Source of the DNA: Planctomycetota bacterium
GTDB lineage: Bacteria; Planctomycetota; B15-G4; JADJEK01
NCBI GenBank assembly: GCA_016709145.1
Contig: JADJEK010000004.1
Span: 124,001 to 188,000, forward strand
Direction: 5' to 3'
Length of the DNA stretch: 64,000 nt
The position numbers and the translations under genes were made by a program. The notes below the pieces were generated by a model. That model did no database searches and had not been told where the DNA came from. It worked only from the letters and a program-made list of their open reading frames with translations. Below are positions 34,012 through 42,720 of the stretch, piece by piece (positions within the stretch are counted from its first letter, which is position 1; every line of letters begins with the position of its first letter).

Positions 34012-34549
34012 GTGCCTTGAACATCGCGGCTTGATGACGAGCGTCGGCGAGGGCGTGATGCGCCTCGGCGTCGGCGAGCGGCGTCAACCCGAGCAGTGGG
34101 AGCATGCGCTCCTGGCGTAGCTCCTCCCACGGTAGATCGAGCGCCCCGAGCGCCATCGACCGCAGGTCCAGCGCTTTGTAGCCGAACGGATTGTCGATCT
34201 CCGCGCGGAAGAACAGGTCGTTGACGAACGCCCAATCGAAGTTCGCGCAGTAGCCGACGAACACGGGCGGTCCGTCGGTCGATACCGAGCGCGTCCAGTC
34301 CGCGAATCGCCGCGCGGCGAGCGGCAGCGGGACGCCCTCGCGTGCCAGCCGCGTCAAGTCGAGCCGGTTCACGCGCATGGCGGCCGGATCGGCGCGGCCA
34401 TGCAGCGGCGCGATCTCGACGTAGAAGCCGCCTTCCGCGATGCGGATGGCGCGATCGGCCACCTCGACGGCGACTGCTCCGATCGAAAGCAGATCGAAAA
34501 ACCCGGGGAGCGGTCCGCTCGCCTCGACGTCGACCGAAATGAACGCCAT
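33965..34549 (-). CDS. DEDD-family 3'-5' exonuclease (DnaQ-like)
   Basis: A 194-residue single-domain exonuclease starting at the ATG at 34549 with GGAGG 5 nt upstream. Exo I is 'FISVDVEASGPLPG' (Asp and Glu metal ligands near residues 6-8), Exo II is 'GYCANFDWAFVNDLF' and Exo III is 'AEAHHALADARHQA', giving the DEDDh arrangement with His at the last motif. Such enzymes degrade RNA or DNA from the 3' end with two metal ions. It is close to the oligoribonuclease/DUF5051-like small exonucleases. Its 3' end overlaps the end of the alpha-CTD/sigma fusion gene by 47 nt in the opposite direction. Substrate is not resolved. Confidence 0.9.
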   Translation of the reverse strand: MAFISVDVEASGPLPGFFDLLSIGAVAVEVADRAIRIAEGGFYVEIAPLHGRADPAAMRVNRLDLTRLAREGVPLPLAARRFADWTRSVSTDGPPVFVGYCANFDWAFVNDLFFRAEIDNPFGYKALDLRSMALGALDLPWEELRQERMLPLLGLTPLADAEAHHALADARHQAAMFKALTECAWRRSGRLAAC

Positions 34550-34782
34550 GGTGCCTCCAGCCCGACCCGAACCTCGCGCGCCGAAAGCCGGACGCCGCGC
34601 CGTCGCCCATCCTGCGCGCCCAGCCGTGTCTTTTCAGCAGACTTCGAGCAAACCTTCAGGTTCAATCCGCCGTCTGACGATGGACCTGCTTGGTCAGGAG
34701 GTCTTCGTCACAGGGAGGCGCGCACGCCGTCAGGCGAGCACTCCCCGTTCACGCGAAGTTCGACGAGTGTCTCAGGGATCAC

Positions 34783-34828
34783 GTCTCAACGTGCTTGTGC
34801 ACAAGCATTTGAGACTCGTCATCACGAG
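34783..34828 (+). promoter_or_regulatory. Two adjacent hairpins or operator palindrome before the start of 34837
   Basis: GTCTCAA (34783-34789) pairs with TTGAGAC (34809-34815), and between them TGCTTGTGCACAAGCA (34792-34807) is a perfect 16-bp palindrome. Directly after, CTCGT (34815-34819) pairs with ACGAG (34824-34828) around CATC, so the second stem abuts the GAGGAAG Shine-Dalgarno (34826-34832). The first element could be an operator for a dimeric regulator. In RNA the second could restrict ribosome access. Confidence 0.5.
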
Positions 34829-34836
34829 GAAGTGCC

Positions 34837-36168
34837 ATGGCGCGGGGTTCGCTCTCCGCTCCCACCGAAACGGCGTCCACCCCGTGGCCCCCGGGTGTCG
34901 TGCGCGCAGCCGAACAGGCCTGCGCCGCGCTACCCGGCATCACGGTCTCGCTCGCCCATCTCTCGGAGCGCTGGCGCGCTGCCGACGAGGCCCCCGCGTA
35001 CCCGATCGACGTCTGCTTCGCTCTCGCGCTCGCGGACGGTCAGCCGGCGGCTTGGGCGCTGTTCTCGGACGGCTATCGGCAACCCCTGTCCGAAGCCGCG
35101 CGGCGCGCGCTCGGCGCCGGGCCCGACGCCCAGGAAGCGACGCTCGAAGCATGGCGGCGGCTCTACCGCGATCGCGCGGACGCGCACGCACCGTGGTCGT
35201 TCACGCGTTTCAGTGGTTCGCGGCCGTTGCTCGACCACGCCGTCGCCGCGCTGACGGTCGACGGGGTCGAGCTCGATGGTGCGCGCGACGCGACGACGCT
35301 GCTCGCCGAGACGCTTCATTCCGAGAACGTGCGCCGCACGCGACCCGAACTCATCCTGAACCTCCCTGCCCTGCTCGTGCTGATCTTCTTCGCGCTCATC
35401 GTTCCCGTGACGGTGATGATCCTGAAGCAGCCGACCGCGGATCGCGAACTGCTGCGTCGCATGCAGATCGACTTGCTCGTCACGCACGGCAACTTCGATA
35501 CCGCGCTCGACCTGTTGTCGCGCGCGCCGCCCGAAGGCATGACCGCGTTGCGGCCGCTGTGGCCGGCGTTGCGCGCCGAACGGCTCGGGCGCATGCGCTC
35601 GGCTCGCGTCGAACCCGGGCCGCTGCAGATCGTCGGACCGCGCGGCGTCATCGACGCCGTCTTGCCGACGTTGACCTTCCAGTGCGCCGGAACCCAGGGC
35701 AACGTGTTGATCCGCGTGGTCCGCGCCGGGACCTACGAAGTGGCGTTCGAGCGCGTCGTCCCGGTGGACCGCAACCAGATCACGCTCGACGTCGATCTCG
35801 CGCGCGGCGCGCGCTACGTGGCCGAGGCGCGCGGACTCGATGGCGCTCTCGGACTCGACAAGGCGACGTTCAGCGTGCTGGGCGAGCAGGACCGCATCGT
35901 GATCGAGAAGAGCATCGAAAACGCGATGCGCGGGCTCGAGACGCGTGATGCGTTCCCGTTCTTCGCGTTCCACGTCTATCGCGCGCACGAGTGCTACGAC
36001 GCCGCGCTGACCGCTCTGTCCCTGCTCGAGCAGCGCTTCCCGGACTCCACCTACCCGATCGAAGAACGCGCGCTCGTGCTCGGTGACATGGGCCTCGTGC
36101 CTCAAGCGATCGTGACCGCGCGAGCCCTGCCGCCGCCCCCGTCGGACGCTGCCGTCGAGAACCCGTGA
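34837..36168 (+). CDS. Hypothetical single-pass membrane protein
   Basis: A 443-residue protein starting at the ATG at 34837, with the Shine-Dalgarno sequence GAGGAAG 4 nt upstream. There is no signal peptide. The N-terminal about 165 residues are soluble with charged helices. A hydrophobic helix lies at about 172-196 ('LPALLVLIFFALIVPVTVMIL'). The C-terminal half has a beta-rich segment ('GNVLIRVVRAGTYEVAFER', 'ITLDVDLARGARYVAEARG') and ends with 'ALTALSLLEQRFPDSTYPIEE', TPR-like helices. I recognise no family. The adjacent palindromic leader suggests specific control. It is upstream of tRNA-Trp on the same strand but probably unrelated. Confidence 0.75.
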   Translation: MARGSLSAPTETASTPWPPGVVRAAEQACAALPGITVSLAHLSERWRAADEAPAYPIDVCFALALADGQPAAWALFSDGYRQPLSEAARRALGAGPDAQEATLEAWRRLYRDRADAHAPWSFTRFSGSRPLLDHAVAALTVDGVELDGARDATTLLAETLHSENVRRTRPELILNLPALLVLIFFALIVPVTVMILKQPTADRELLRRMQIDLLVTHGNFDTALDLLSRAPPEGMTALRPLWPALRAERLGRMRSARVEPGPLQIVGPRGVIDAVLPTLTFQCAGTQGNVLIRVVRAGTYEVAFERVVPVDRNQITLDVDLARGARYVAEARGLDGALGLDKATFSVLGEQDRIVIEKSIENAMRGLETRDAFPFFAFHVYRAHECYDAALTALSLLEQRFPDSTYPIEERALVLGDMGLVPQAIVTARALPPPPSDAAVENP

Positions 36169-36218
36169 TCGCGGGGACCCCCCGCGCGGACGGCCACACG
36201 CACGACGGTCGGAGCGAC

Positions 36219-36246
36219 TTGCCGATCGCGCCGTCGCTGCTACGAT
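36219..36246 (+). promoter_or_regulatory. Sigma-70-type promoter for tRNA-Trp
   Basis: TTGCCG (36219-36224) as the -35 box and TACGAT (36241-36246) as the -10 box with a 16-nt spacer. The predicted start lies at about 36253, six bases before the tRNA. Confidence 0.6.
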
Positions 36247-36258
36247 CGCCCGCCCCAA

Positions 36259-36334
36259 GGGTCGGTAGCTCAATTGGTAGAGCACCTGATTCCAAATCAG
36301 GCGGTTGAGGGTTCAATTCCTTCCCGGCCCGCCA
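36259..36334 (+). tRNA. trnW: tRNA-Trp (CCA anticodon), CCA tail encoded
   Basis: All arms of the cloverleaf are present. The acceptor GGGTCGG (36259-36265) pairs with CCGGCCC (36324-36330) with one T-G pair; the D stem is GCTC/GAGC; the anticodon stem CCTGA/TCAGG (36285-36289/36297-36301) encloses TTCCAAA with anticodon CCA at 36292-36294; the T arm is GAGGG-TTCAATT-CCTTC. The discriminator G at 36331 is that of bacterial tRNA-Trp, and CCA at 36332-36334 is encoded. A consensus-like promoter and a terminator hairpin frame it, so it is a single-gene unit. Confidence 0.96.
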
Positions 36335-36341
36335 ATCCATC

Positions 36342-36377
36342 CGGGCCCGCGAGCGCAAGTCGGCGCTTGCGGGCCCG
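36342..36377 (+). terminator. Terminator hairpin after tRNA-Trp
   Basis: A 15-bp stem: CGGGCCCGCGAGCGC (36342-36356) pairs with GCGCTTGCGGGCCCG (36363-36377) with one G-T pair and a 6-nt loop. It begins 7 nt after the encoded CCA and is followed by CTTCGTT. Confidence 0.75.
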
Positions 36378-36404
36378 CTTCGTTCCGACTCCCTCGGACC
36401 GCCC

Positions 36405-37910
36405 ATGTCGACGCATCCCGCGCTCGAACGCTTGCGTTCCATCCTGATCGAGTCGCACGCGCTCGGCTCCGCCTCGGCGCTGCTGTCCTGGGACCAAGAG
36501 ACGATGATGCCGAAGCAGGGCATCGAGGGGCGAGCCGACGTCCTCGCGCAACTGGCCGGCCTGGCGCACGAGCGATTCGTTCGTGCCGAAACCGCGGCCG
36601 CGCTCGAGCAACTCGAGGCCGCGCGTTCCGACCTCGACGACGACGCCCTCGCGATCGCGAGAGAAACGCGCAAGGACTACGACCGCGCGACCAAGGTGCC
36701 GAAGGAACTCGTCACCGCGATCGCGCAGGCGCAAAGCCTCGGGCAGGACTCGTGGCAGCGCGCGCGGGCGGCGGCGGACTTCGCCATGTTCGCTCCGTCG
36801 CTCGAACGTCTCGTCGACCTGAAGCGAGCCTATGCGCACGCGGTGAATCCGAATGCCGAGCCGTTCGACGTGCTGCTCGACGACCACGAAGCCGACATGT
36901 CGACCGACTTCCTCGACACGTTGTTCTCCGCGTTGAAAGCGCGCCTCGTGCCGATGGTCGAAGCGATCGCGTCGAGCGCGGTCGTGATCGACACCGGGCC
37001 GCTGCGTCGCGCACTGCCGTTGGAGAAGCAACTCGCGTTCGCCCGCAGCGTCACCGCGGCGATGGGCTTCGACGACGGCGCCGGCCGCGTCGATCGCTCC
37101 GCGCACCCGTTTTGCATCGGGATCCATCCCGGCGACGTGCGACTGACCTGGCGTGGCCAGACCGACGATCTGCGCCCGGCCCTGTACGGCCTCATGCACG
37201 AAGCCGGCCACGGCCTCTACGAGCAGGGCCTACCCGCGGCCTGGGTCGGGACGCCGTTGGCCTCCGCGGTGTCGCTCGGCATCCACGAGTCGCAATCGCG
37301 CTTGTGGGAGAACATGATCGGCCGCAGTCGCGCGTTCTGGACCGCGTTCCTGCCGCGGTTGAAGGCCGCCGCTCCGGGCGTCTACGACGACGTCGACGTC
37401 GACGCGATGACGCGCGCGGCGAACGAGGTCGAGCCGTCCCTGATCCGCGTCGAAGCCGACGAGCTGACCTACAACCTGCACATCGTGATCCGCTTCGAGA
37501 TCGAACGGGATTTGTTCCGCGGCCGCCTGCGCGTCCGTGACTTGCCGGAAGCGTGGGACGCCGCGTACGCGACGTTGCTCGGCATCCGTCCTCCCGACGC
37601 CGCACGCGGCGTGCTGCAAGACGTCCACTGGTCGATGGGCGCGTTCGGCTACTTCCCGACCTACACGCTCGGCAATCTCTACGCGGCGCAGTTCCTCGAA
37701 CGCGCGCGCGAGGAACTCGGTGATCTCGACGGCGCGATCGCACGGGGCGACTTCTTGCCGCTGCGCGACTGGTTGCGCGAGCGCATCCATCGGCACGGTC
37801 GCAAGTACCCGCCGCGCGAACTCGTGCGTCGCGTGACCGGGCGCGATCCGGAGATCGAACCGTTCCTGCGTCACGTCGAGTCGAAGTTCATGCCGCTCTA
37901 TCGCGGCTGA
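36405..37910 (+). CDS. M32 family metallocarboxypeptidase
   Basis: A 501-residue cytoplasmic zinc carboxypeptidase, the usual length for the Taq/Pfu carboxypeptidase family. The zinc motif HEAGH is in 'YGLMHEAGHGLYEQG' (about residue 265), with the third ligand Glu in 'SLGIHESQSRLWEN' (about 295). Upstream are the family segments 'HPFCIGIHPGDVRLTW' (the HPF and DxRxT motifs, here DVRLT) and 'LLSWDQETMMPKQG' near the N-terminus (the WDxxxxMP signature). It removes C-terminal residues, except after Pro, from peptides. The last 13 nt overlap the end of the convergent SGNH hydrolase gene. It follows the tRNA with an independent start. Confidence 0.96.
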   Translation: MSTHPALERLRSILIESHALGSASALLSWDQETMMPKQGIEGRADVLAQLAGLAHERFVRAETAAALEQLEAARSDLDDDALAIARETRKDYDRATKVPKELVTAIAQAQSLGQDSWQRARAAADFAMFAPSLERLVDLKRAYAHAVNPNAEPFDVLLDDHEADMSTDFLDTLFSALKARLVPMVEAIASSAVVIDTGPLRRALPLEKQLAFARSVTAAMGFDDGAGRVDRSAHPFCIGIHPGDVRLTWRGQTDDLRPALYGLMHEAGHGLYEQGLPAAWVGTPLASAVSLGIHESQSRLWENMIGRSRAFWTAFLPRLKAAAPGVYDDVDVDAMTRAANEVEPSLIRVEADELTYNLHIVIRFEIERDLFRGRLRVRDLPEAWDAAYATLLGIRPPDAARGVLQDVHWSMGAFGYFPTYTLGNLYAAQFLERAREELGDLDGAIARGDFLPLRDWLRERIHRHGRKYPPRELVRRVTGRDPEIEPFLRHVESKFMPLYRG

Positions 37911-39226
37911 CCGTCCATCGGCAGGTCGATGGAGTTGCCGATCGTCGCGTCGAGCAACGCCGCGATCCGCGCATGTCCGGTGCGATTGGGATGACCCTCG
38001 GCGAAGTACGAGCGCGCGGTGCCCGGAGCGTTTCGGAGCACCGGCGCCGCGTCGACGGCATTCACGCCGGCGCGCAGTAGATCGTCGACCAGGCGACGGC
38101 CCGGAAGCGTCACGTCGAACTCGTCGCGTCGCAGACGCAATCGCGACACGAGCGCCTCCCATTGCGCGTCGTCGACCTGGAGTTGCGTCGGCAGACGCAG
38201 GGACACGAAGCGCGCTCCCGCATACTTCGCGCGCGCATCCATCCACAAGTGCGCGGCCAGGCTCAGCGCATAGTTCTCGTCGATCACGGGTGACCGGTCG
38301 ACGACCAGCATCGAGGCGAGCATCGTGTCGTTGAACACGGCGGCTGGCGCGGCGCCGAACCAACGCACTCGCAAATGACGCACTCGATCGTCGACGAAGC
38401 GGGCGCCGCGGAATCCGAGCACGTGCTTCCACTGCAAGCGTGGGAGCCCACCACCGGGATCGCGACGCGCCCACAGCGACGACGGATCGAATCGCCCGGC
38501 GCCCGCGGCCTCGCTCGGCAGCAGGTTCGGGTTGCGGAACGCGCGCCGCGCGTTCAACGCCGCGATGCGGACGTCTTCGAGGTCGTTGCCGTCGTAGAAC
38601 GCCACGATCACGAGGTTCGGTCGCAGCGACTCGGCGAGTTCGTGCAGCACGAGCGCCTCTTCGCCGGGTCCGTAGCCCGACACTCCCGCATTGAAGACAC
38701 GCACCGGACGCTTCACGCGGGCTGCGAGCGTGGCCTCGAGCCGCGCCGGGAACGCTTCGTCGCGCGTCACACCGAGACCGGTCGTCAGCGAGTCCCCGAG
38801 CACGAGGACGCGGTACTCGTTCGGATCACGCTCGGTCGGCCATTCGGCGTCGCGATAGCCGCGGGCGTTGATCACGAACGCCTCACCCGCGAACTCGGGG
38901 TGCGTGAATCGACCGCGGAACCCCGGGGCGTATCTCCACTTGAGCAGCGGATCCGTGACGAACACGGACTCGGCCGACGAGCCTGCAGTCGGCTCGATGC
39001 GATAGTGGTCGACTTCCCCACGCCAACGCAGCGCGAGCTCGAGCAGCACCGAGCTGCACGCCAACGGGATGAACACCAACGCGGCCCGCGCGACGAGGAG
39101 CGCGATCCTGCGCTCGCGTCGCATCGACGCGAACTTCAGGACGCACGACGCGACGATGATGCTGACGAGAGTGCCGATCACGATGCGCCGGAGACTACCC
39201 GAGCGCGCAGCGGCGTTCGCCACCAC
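37898..39226 (-). CDS. Membrane-anchored SGNH/GDSL hydrolase
   Basis: Up to 442 residues from the GTG at 39226. An ATG at 39124 (residue 35) is an equally good start and would place the membrane helix ('IALLVARAALVFIPLACSSVLLELAL') at the very N-terminus. The nucleophile is Ser146 in 'VLVLGDSLTTGLGV' (block I), 'FNAGVSGYGPGEE' is block II, 'FYDGNDLED' is block III and 'YFAEGHPNRTGH' is block V with the catalytic His; the usual Asp next to it is Glu here. Members of this group remove acetyl groups from polysaccharides or act as esterases facing the periplasm. It tail-overlaps the carboxypeptidase gene by 13 nt. Substrate is unknown. Confidence 0.85.
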   Translation of the reverse strand: MVANAAARSGSLRRIVIGTLVSIIVASCVLKFASMRRERRIALLVARAALVFIPLACSSVLLELALRWRGEVDHYRIEPTAGSSAESVFVTDPLLKWRYAPGFRGRFTHPEFAGEAFVINARGYRDAEWPTERDPNEYRVLVLGDSLTTGLGVTRDEAFPARLEATLAARVKRPVRVFNAGVSGYGPGEEALVLHELAESLRPNLVIVAFYDGNDLEDVRIAALNARRAFRNPNLLPSEAAGAGRFDPSSLWARRDPGGGLPRLQWKHVLGFRGARFVDDRVRHLRVRWFGAAPAAVFNDTMLASMLVVDRSPVIDENYALSLAAHLWMDARAKYAGARFVSLRLPTQLQVDDAQWEALVSRLRLRRDEFDVTLPGRRLVDDLLRAGVNAVDAAPVLRNAPGTARSYFAEGHPNRTGHARIAALLDATIGNSIDLPMDGQPR

Positions 39227-39275
39227 GCGCTCGGTCGAACACTTCGCGCCACTGCCGGCGCGATCGGCGAGTCGA

Positions 39276-40720
39276 TCACTGGAACAAGATCGACTGCTCG
39301 TTGGTCAGGTAGGTCCTGAACGGCCCGCCGACCGCCGCGCTGAAGTGGATCGTGAACGGCGTCGGCAGACCCGCGGGGATCGAGAACGACAAGCTGTCGA
39401 TCCCACCGACCGGGATCGACGCGCTCCACAGCGTGGCGAACGGCACGTACGAGAGGTACCCGTACGGCGCGACGCTGGCGTTCATGCCGAGCGGCACGAA
39501 GCCGAACAGCAGTTGGTACGGCTGGCTCTCGAAGCCATGCACTTCCAACTGCAAGAGCCCAGGACTCGACGTCGATGTACCCGCCGGCGCTTCGAGGCGT
39601 GGCGCGGGGATCAACGCGATGTTGCGCAGCGTCGACACCGTTCCCGGCCCGGCCGCACCCTCGTAGACCTTGATCACTTCACCGGGGTCCTGAGCGTCGT
39701 GGTCACCGTTCGAGTCGGCGTAGCGCACGACCAAGTCTCCGACGGCGGTCGTGTTCTCGACCGCGAACACGCGTCCGAGCTCGTCGATCTCGATGCCGAA
39801 GTGGTTCGCGGCACTCCGATCGAGTTGCCGGTCTTGTCGGCGAAGATCGCCATCTCGCCGGCGTCGTTCCAGTCGCCGTCGGCATTGGCGTCGACGCCGC
39901 GCAGGATGAAATCCGACGTCGCGTCGTTCAAGAACAGCGCGCCATCGGGCGCGAACTGCACCGTGTTCACGTTCTTGATCGCGGGCGAACCGACGGGGCT
40001 GTTGTAGGCGATCGTCGCCTCGCCGGCGTCGTAGTAGTCGCCGTCCGCGTTCGCGTCATGCAGGCGATAGACGACGTCCGGATTGACGTCGGCAACGAGC
40101 AGATCGCCGGTGGACGGTTCGATGCACAGACCGAACGGCACCGCGATGTTGAACGCTCCCGCGACCGAGTCGTACACGATCGTGATCTCGGCCAGGTCCA
40201 TCGCGTCGCCGTCCTGGTTGATGTCGAACGCGCGCCAAACGAAGTCGAGCGGCTGCGAGCCCGCCCCCGAGTTGATGCCGACGATGCCGCCTTGCGCGTC
40301 GGCGCGGATCACCAGCGCGGAAGAGAACACGACTCCCGAGAGATTCGAGTTGTCGATGAACACCGACCACTCCCCGGCGTCGTTGGCATCGCCATCGCCG
40401 TTCTGATCGAGCGTGCGCATGACCACGTCGGCAGAGAAGTCACTGGTGTACTGCCAGCCACCGCGGTCGAACGTGATCGAGCACGGACTCTGCAGCGCCA
40501 CCGAACCGGCGACGGTCGAGTCGAACGCGACCTGGAACCCGTTCGGTTCGGTGATGGTCCCGTTCTGATCGGTGTCGACGAAGCGCAACAGTTGAGCGGT
40601 GTCGGAATCGCACACCGCGATGTCGTAGGTCCGCGCGTGCGGCAACACTTGCGCCGACGCGGACGTCGCGACCGCGAGGAGGACACCGGTGAACATCGAC
40701 GCGGAACTCGGGAGATGCAT
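39276..40720 (-). pseudogene. Secreted propeller-like protein interrupted by a one-base frameshift
   Basis: The reading frame starts at the ATG at 40720 (AGGAG 6 nt upstream) with a signal peptide (MHLPSSASMFTGVLLAVATSASA). It runs through six to seven repeats rich in 'DxNxDGD' ('LDQNGDGDANDAGEW', 'FDINQDGDAMDLAE', 'HDANADGDYYDAGEA', 'VDANADGDWNDAGEM'), which look like calcium-binding turns of a propeller. At about 39806-39812 the frame shifts: upstream frame ends '...GNSIGVPR', and the next frame continues 'NHFGIEIDELGRVFAVENT...YADSNGDHDAQDPGEV', keeping the same repeat to the stop at 39276. The last 100 residues resemble the shared secreted C-terminal domain. A single missing base explains it. 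It may be a real mutation or a sequencing error. Confidence 0.8.
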
Positions 40721-40793
40721 AGGGACTCCTGGCAAAGAGCGTCGCGGTCGGTCCTCGGCTCGGCACCTACCGGGCCTCGGGCTTGCCGCCGCA

Positions 40794-40812
40794 ATTGAGA
40801 ATCAGACTCAAT
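40794..40812. promoter_or_regulatory. Candidate Fur-type box
   Basis: ATTGAG-AATCAGA-CTCAAT is a 19-bp AT-rich palindrome in a GC-rich background, 74 bp upstream of the start codon at 40720. It matches 13 of 19 positions of the Fur box form AATGATAATCATTATCATT. One site alone is weak evidence. Confidence 0.35.
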
Positions 40813-40921
40813 ACAGATCTCGGACGAGCCGCGCAACGGGTTGGTCCGCGACCGAGCCCGCGCCGTGCGGCCGCGCACCCCCGTCCACGAGGGCGATCGC
40901 GGTCCGATCCACGCGCGACGA

Positions 40922-42586
40922 TCAGCGCTCGGCGACCCGAAATCGTCCGTCGGGCTCGACTTGCAAGCCGAGTGCTTCGACTCGGCTGCGCAGCCGATCG
41001 GCTCCGAAGACCATGGCGCGCAATCGCACCGCCGTTTCCGGTTGCTCGACCGCGAGTCGCGCCGAACGCAGCACCGCGCGATCACGATCCCCGTCGAGCA
41101 ATGCCAGCACGAGATCGGCGAGCACGAAATGCTCCAACGTCGGGTGCAGCGGGTCTTGCGCCGCGAGCTGTGCGCGCACGCGAACGAGGAACGGCTCGGG
41201 GTCGGGAGCGGTCAACGCATAGAACAGATCGCCGACGAACTTCATCCCTTCGGAGTCGTGCAGCGCATCGGGTGCGACGCCAGCTTTCGCACATACCTCG
41301 GCGGGACCGAGCAAGCGCTCGCGCAGCGCTGCTTGCGTCGTCGCCGCACCCTGCGGTGCCAGGCGCGGCACCAACGCGAGCGCCCACTCCGCGGCGACGA
41401 TCGCTTGCCCGCGAACCGTGGGATGGCAGTGATCGACGAACAGCGCGCCCTCACCGACCACCGGCGCACGCTCGATGGCGGCGCGCGCGTCGAGCAGCGG
41501 AAGTCCATGGCGCTCGGCCGCGGCGACGATGCGCGCGAGGATCGCGGTCGACGCGGCGCGCGCATTCTCGTCGAGGCCCCACGCTTCGAGATCGAGACCG
41601 CGCGCGACGTCGACCTCGCCGCGAGCGCGGGTCCAATCGGCCTCGACGTGGCGCAGGATGGCCACGTCCGGATCGATCGCCCGCAGCGCTTCGATCTCCG
41701 CACCCGCACGCTCGAGTTCTCCGCTCGAGATCGCACGCGCGGCGCTCTCGAGGCGCGCGCGATACGACTCCTGCGTCGAGGGATCGAGCGGACGCGAGAA
41801 CGCCGACTGGATCGGCGGATACTCGCGACCGTTCGACACCGGGAGCGCGAACACCAGCGCGACACCCTGTGCGGTGAGCTCGGTCGCCAAACGGTCGAGC
41901 GTCGCCGCGAAGCGCTCGAGGATGAACGGCCGTAGTGCCGCCGTTCGCGAGGTCGGCTCGATCCACGTCGACGGCGCGGTCGTGCCCGGGGCGACCAGCC
42001 CGCCGCGCGGCACGGGTTGCAGTGCGCGCACGAGCAGCGCGCCGAGACGCGTGGTCTCGAGCAGGTTCGCGAGCGACTCCGGCAATCGGACCGCACGCCG
42101 CGCCGCCACGGCTTCGGTCGCGGCCGGCAGGAACTCGTTGTTGCCGGTGTAGACCACGATCGCGTCGAGTTCGAGCTCACGCGCGGCGAAGCGCGCGAGT
42201 TCCGCGACTTGCGCGGCGTCGAGTCCGGGCGCGGCCAACACCACCGGGTCGACGCGGCGCCCACTGAGATGTTCGAACTGCGCCGCGAACAGCCGCGGGA
42301 TCGTCGACTGTTCGGCGAGGACGAAGCCGTGGATCGTGGAATCGCCGACGAACACCACGCGCAGCGTCCCGGCCGGCTTCGCGCGCGCGACGACCGTGTT
42401 CACGGCCTCGGCACCGGACTCCCCGCAATGGACCTCGAACACACCCTCGGCGATCGTGCGCGCGACGACGCCGTGCGCTCGACCACGCGGAAGGTCGAGG
42501 ATGCGGAGCACGACCTCCGCTGCGACGGAGGCGACGATCACCCCGAAGGCGAGCGCGAGCAGGCGTGTGCGCGGACGCGACGGCAT
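40922..42586 (-). CDS. SGNH hydrolase-like protein with N-terminal anchor and helical tail
   Basis: A 554-residue protein from the ATG at 42586; a TTG at 42628 would add 14 residues. A hydrophobic N-terminus (LALAFGVIVASVAAEVVLRIL) is an uncleaved anchor or signal. Block I is 'VFVGDSTIHGF' with Ser83. 'VLAAPGLDAAQVAEL' and 'VVYTGNNEFLP' correspond to blocks II and III (Asn of GNN). 'FVDHCHPTVRGQAIVA' gives the catalytic Asp/His of block V. This is the long SGNH type found near lipopolysaccharide or exopolysaccharide genes. The last 150 residues are helical and TPR-like, without hydrolase motifs. It is upstream of, and in the same direction as, the frameshifted secreted gene. Confidence 0.82.
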   Translation of the reverse strand: MPSRPRTRLLALAFGVIVASVAAEVVLRILDLPRGRAHGVVARTIAEGVFEVHCGESGAEAVNTVVARAKPAGTLRVVFVGDSTIHGFVLAEQSTIPRLFAAQFEHLSGRRVDPVVLAAPGLDAAQVAELARFAARELELDAIVVYTGNNEFLPAATEAVAARRAVRLPESLANLLETTRLGALLVRALQPVPRGGLVAPGTTAPSTWIEPTSRTAALRPFILERFAATLDRLATELTAQGVALVFALPVSNGREYPPIQSAFSRPLDPSTQESYRARLESAARAISSGELERAGAEIEALRAIDPDVAILRHVEADWTRARGEVDVARGLDLEAWGLDENARAASTAILARIVAAAERHGLPLLDARAAIERAPVVGEGALFVDHCHPTVRGQAIVAAEWALALVPRLAPQGAATTQAALRERLLGPAEVCAKAGVAPDALHDSEGMKFVGDLFYALTAPDPEPFLVRVRAQLAAQDPLHPTLEHFVLADLVLALLDGDRDRAVLRSARLAVEQPETAVRLRAMVFGADRLRSRVEALGLQVEPDGRFRVAER

Positions 42587-42720
42587 TCGCGCAACGTAGC
42601 AGCCTCCCGCGCGACACGTGTCGGACAAGCTCCCGTGAAGAGCGTGTCAATTCGATCCCGCGGCGTTGAACCGCACCCTGCCGTTCGCCACCGTACGGTT
42701 TTCCGCGACGAGGTCTCATC

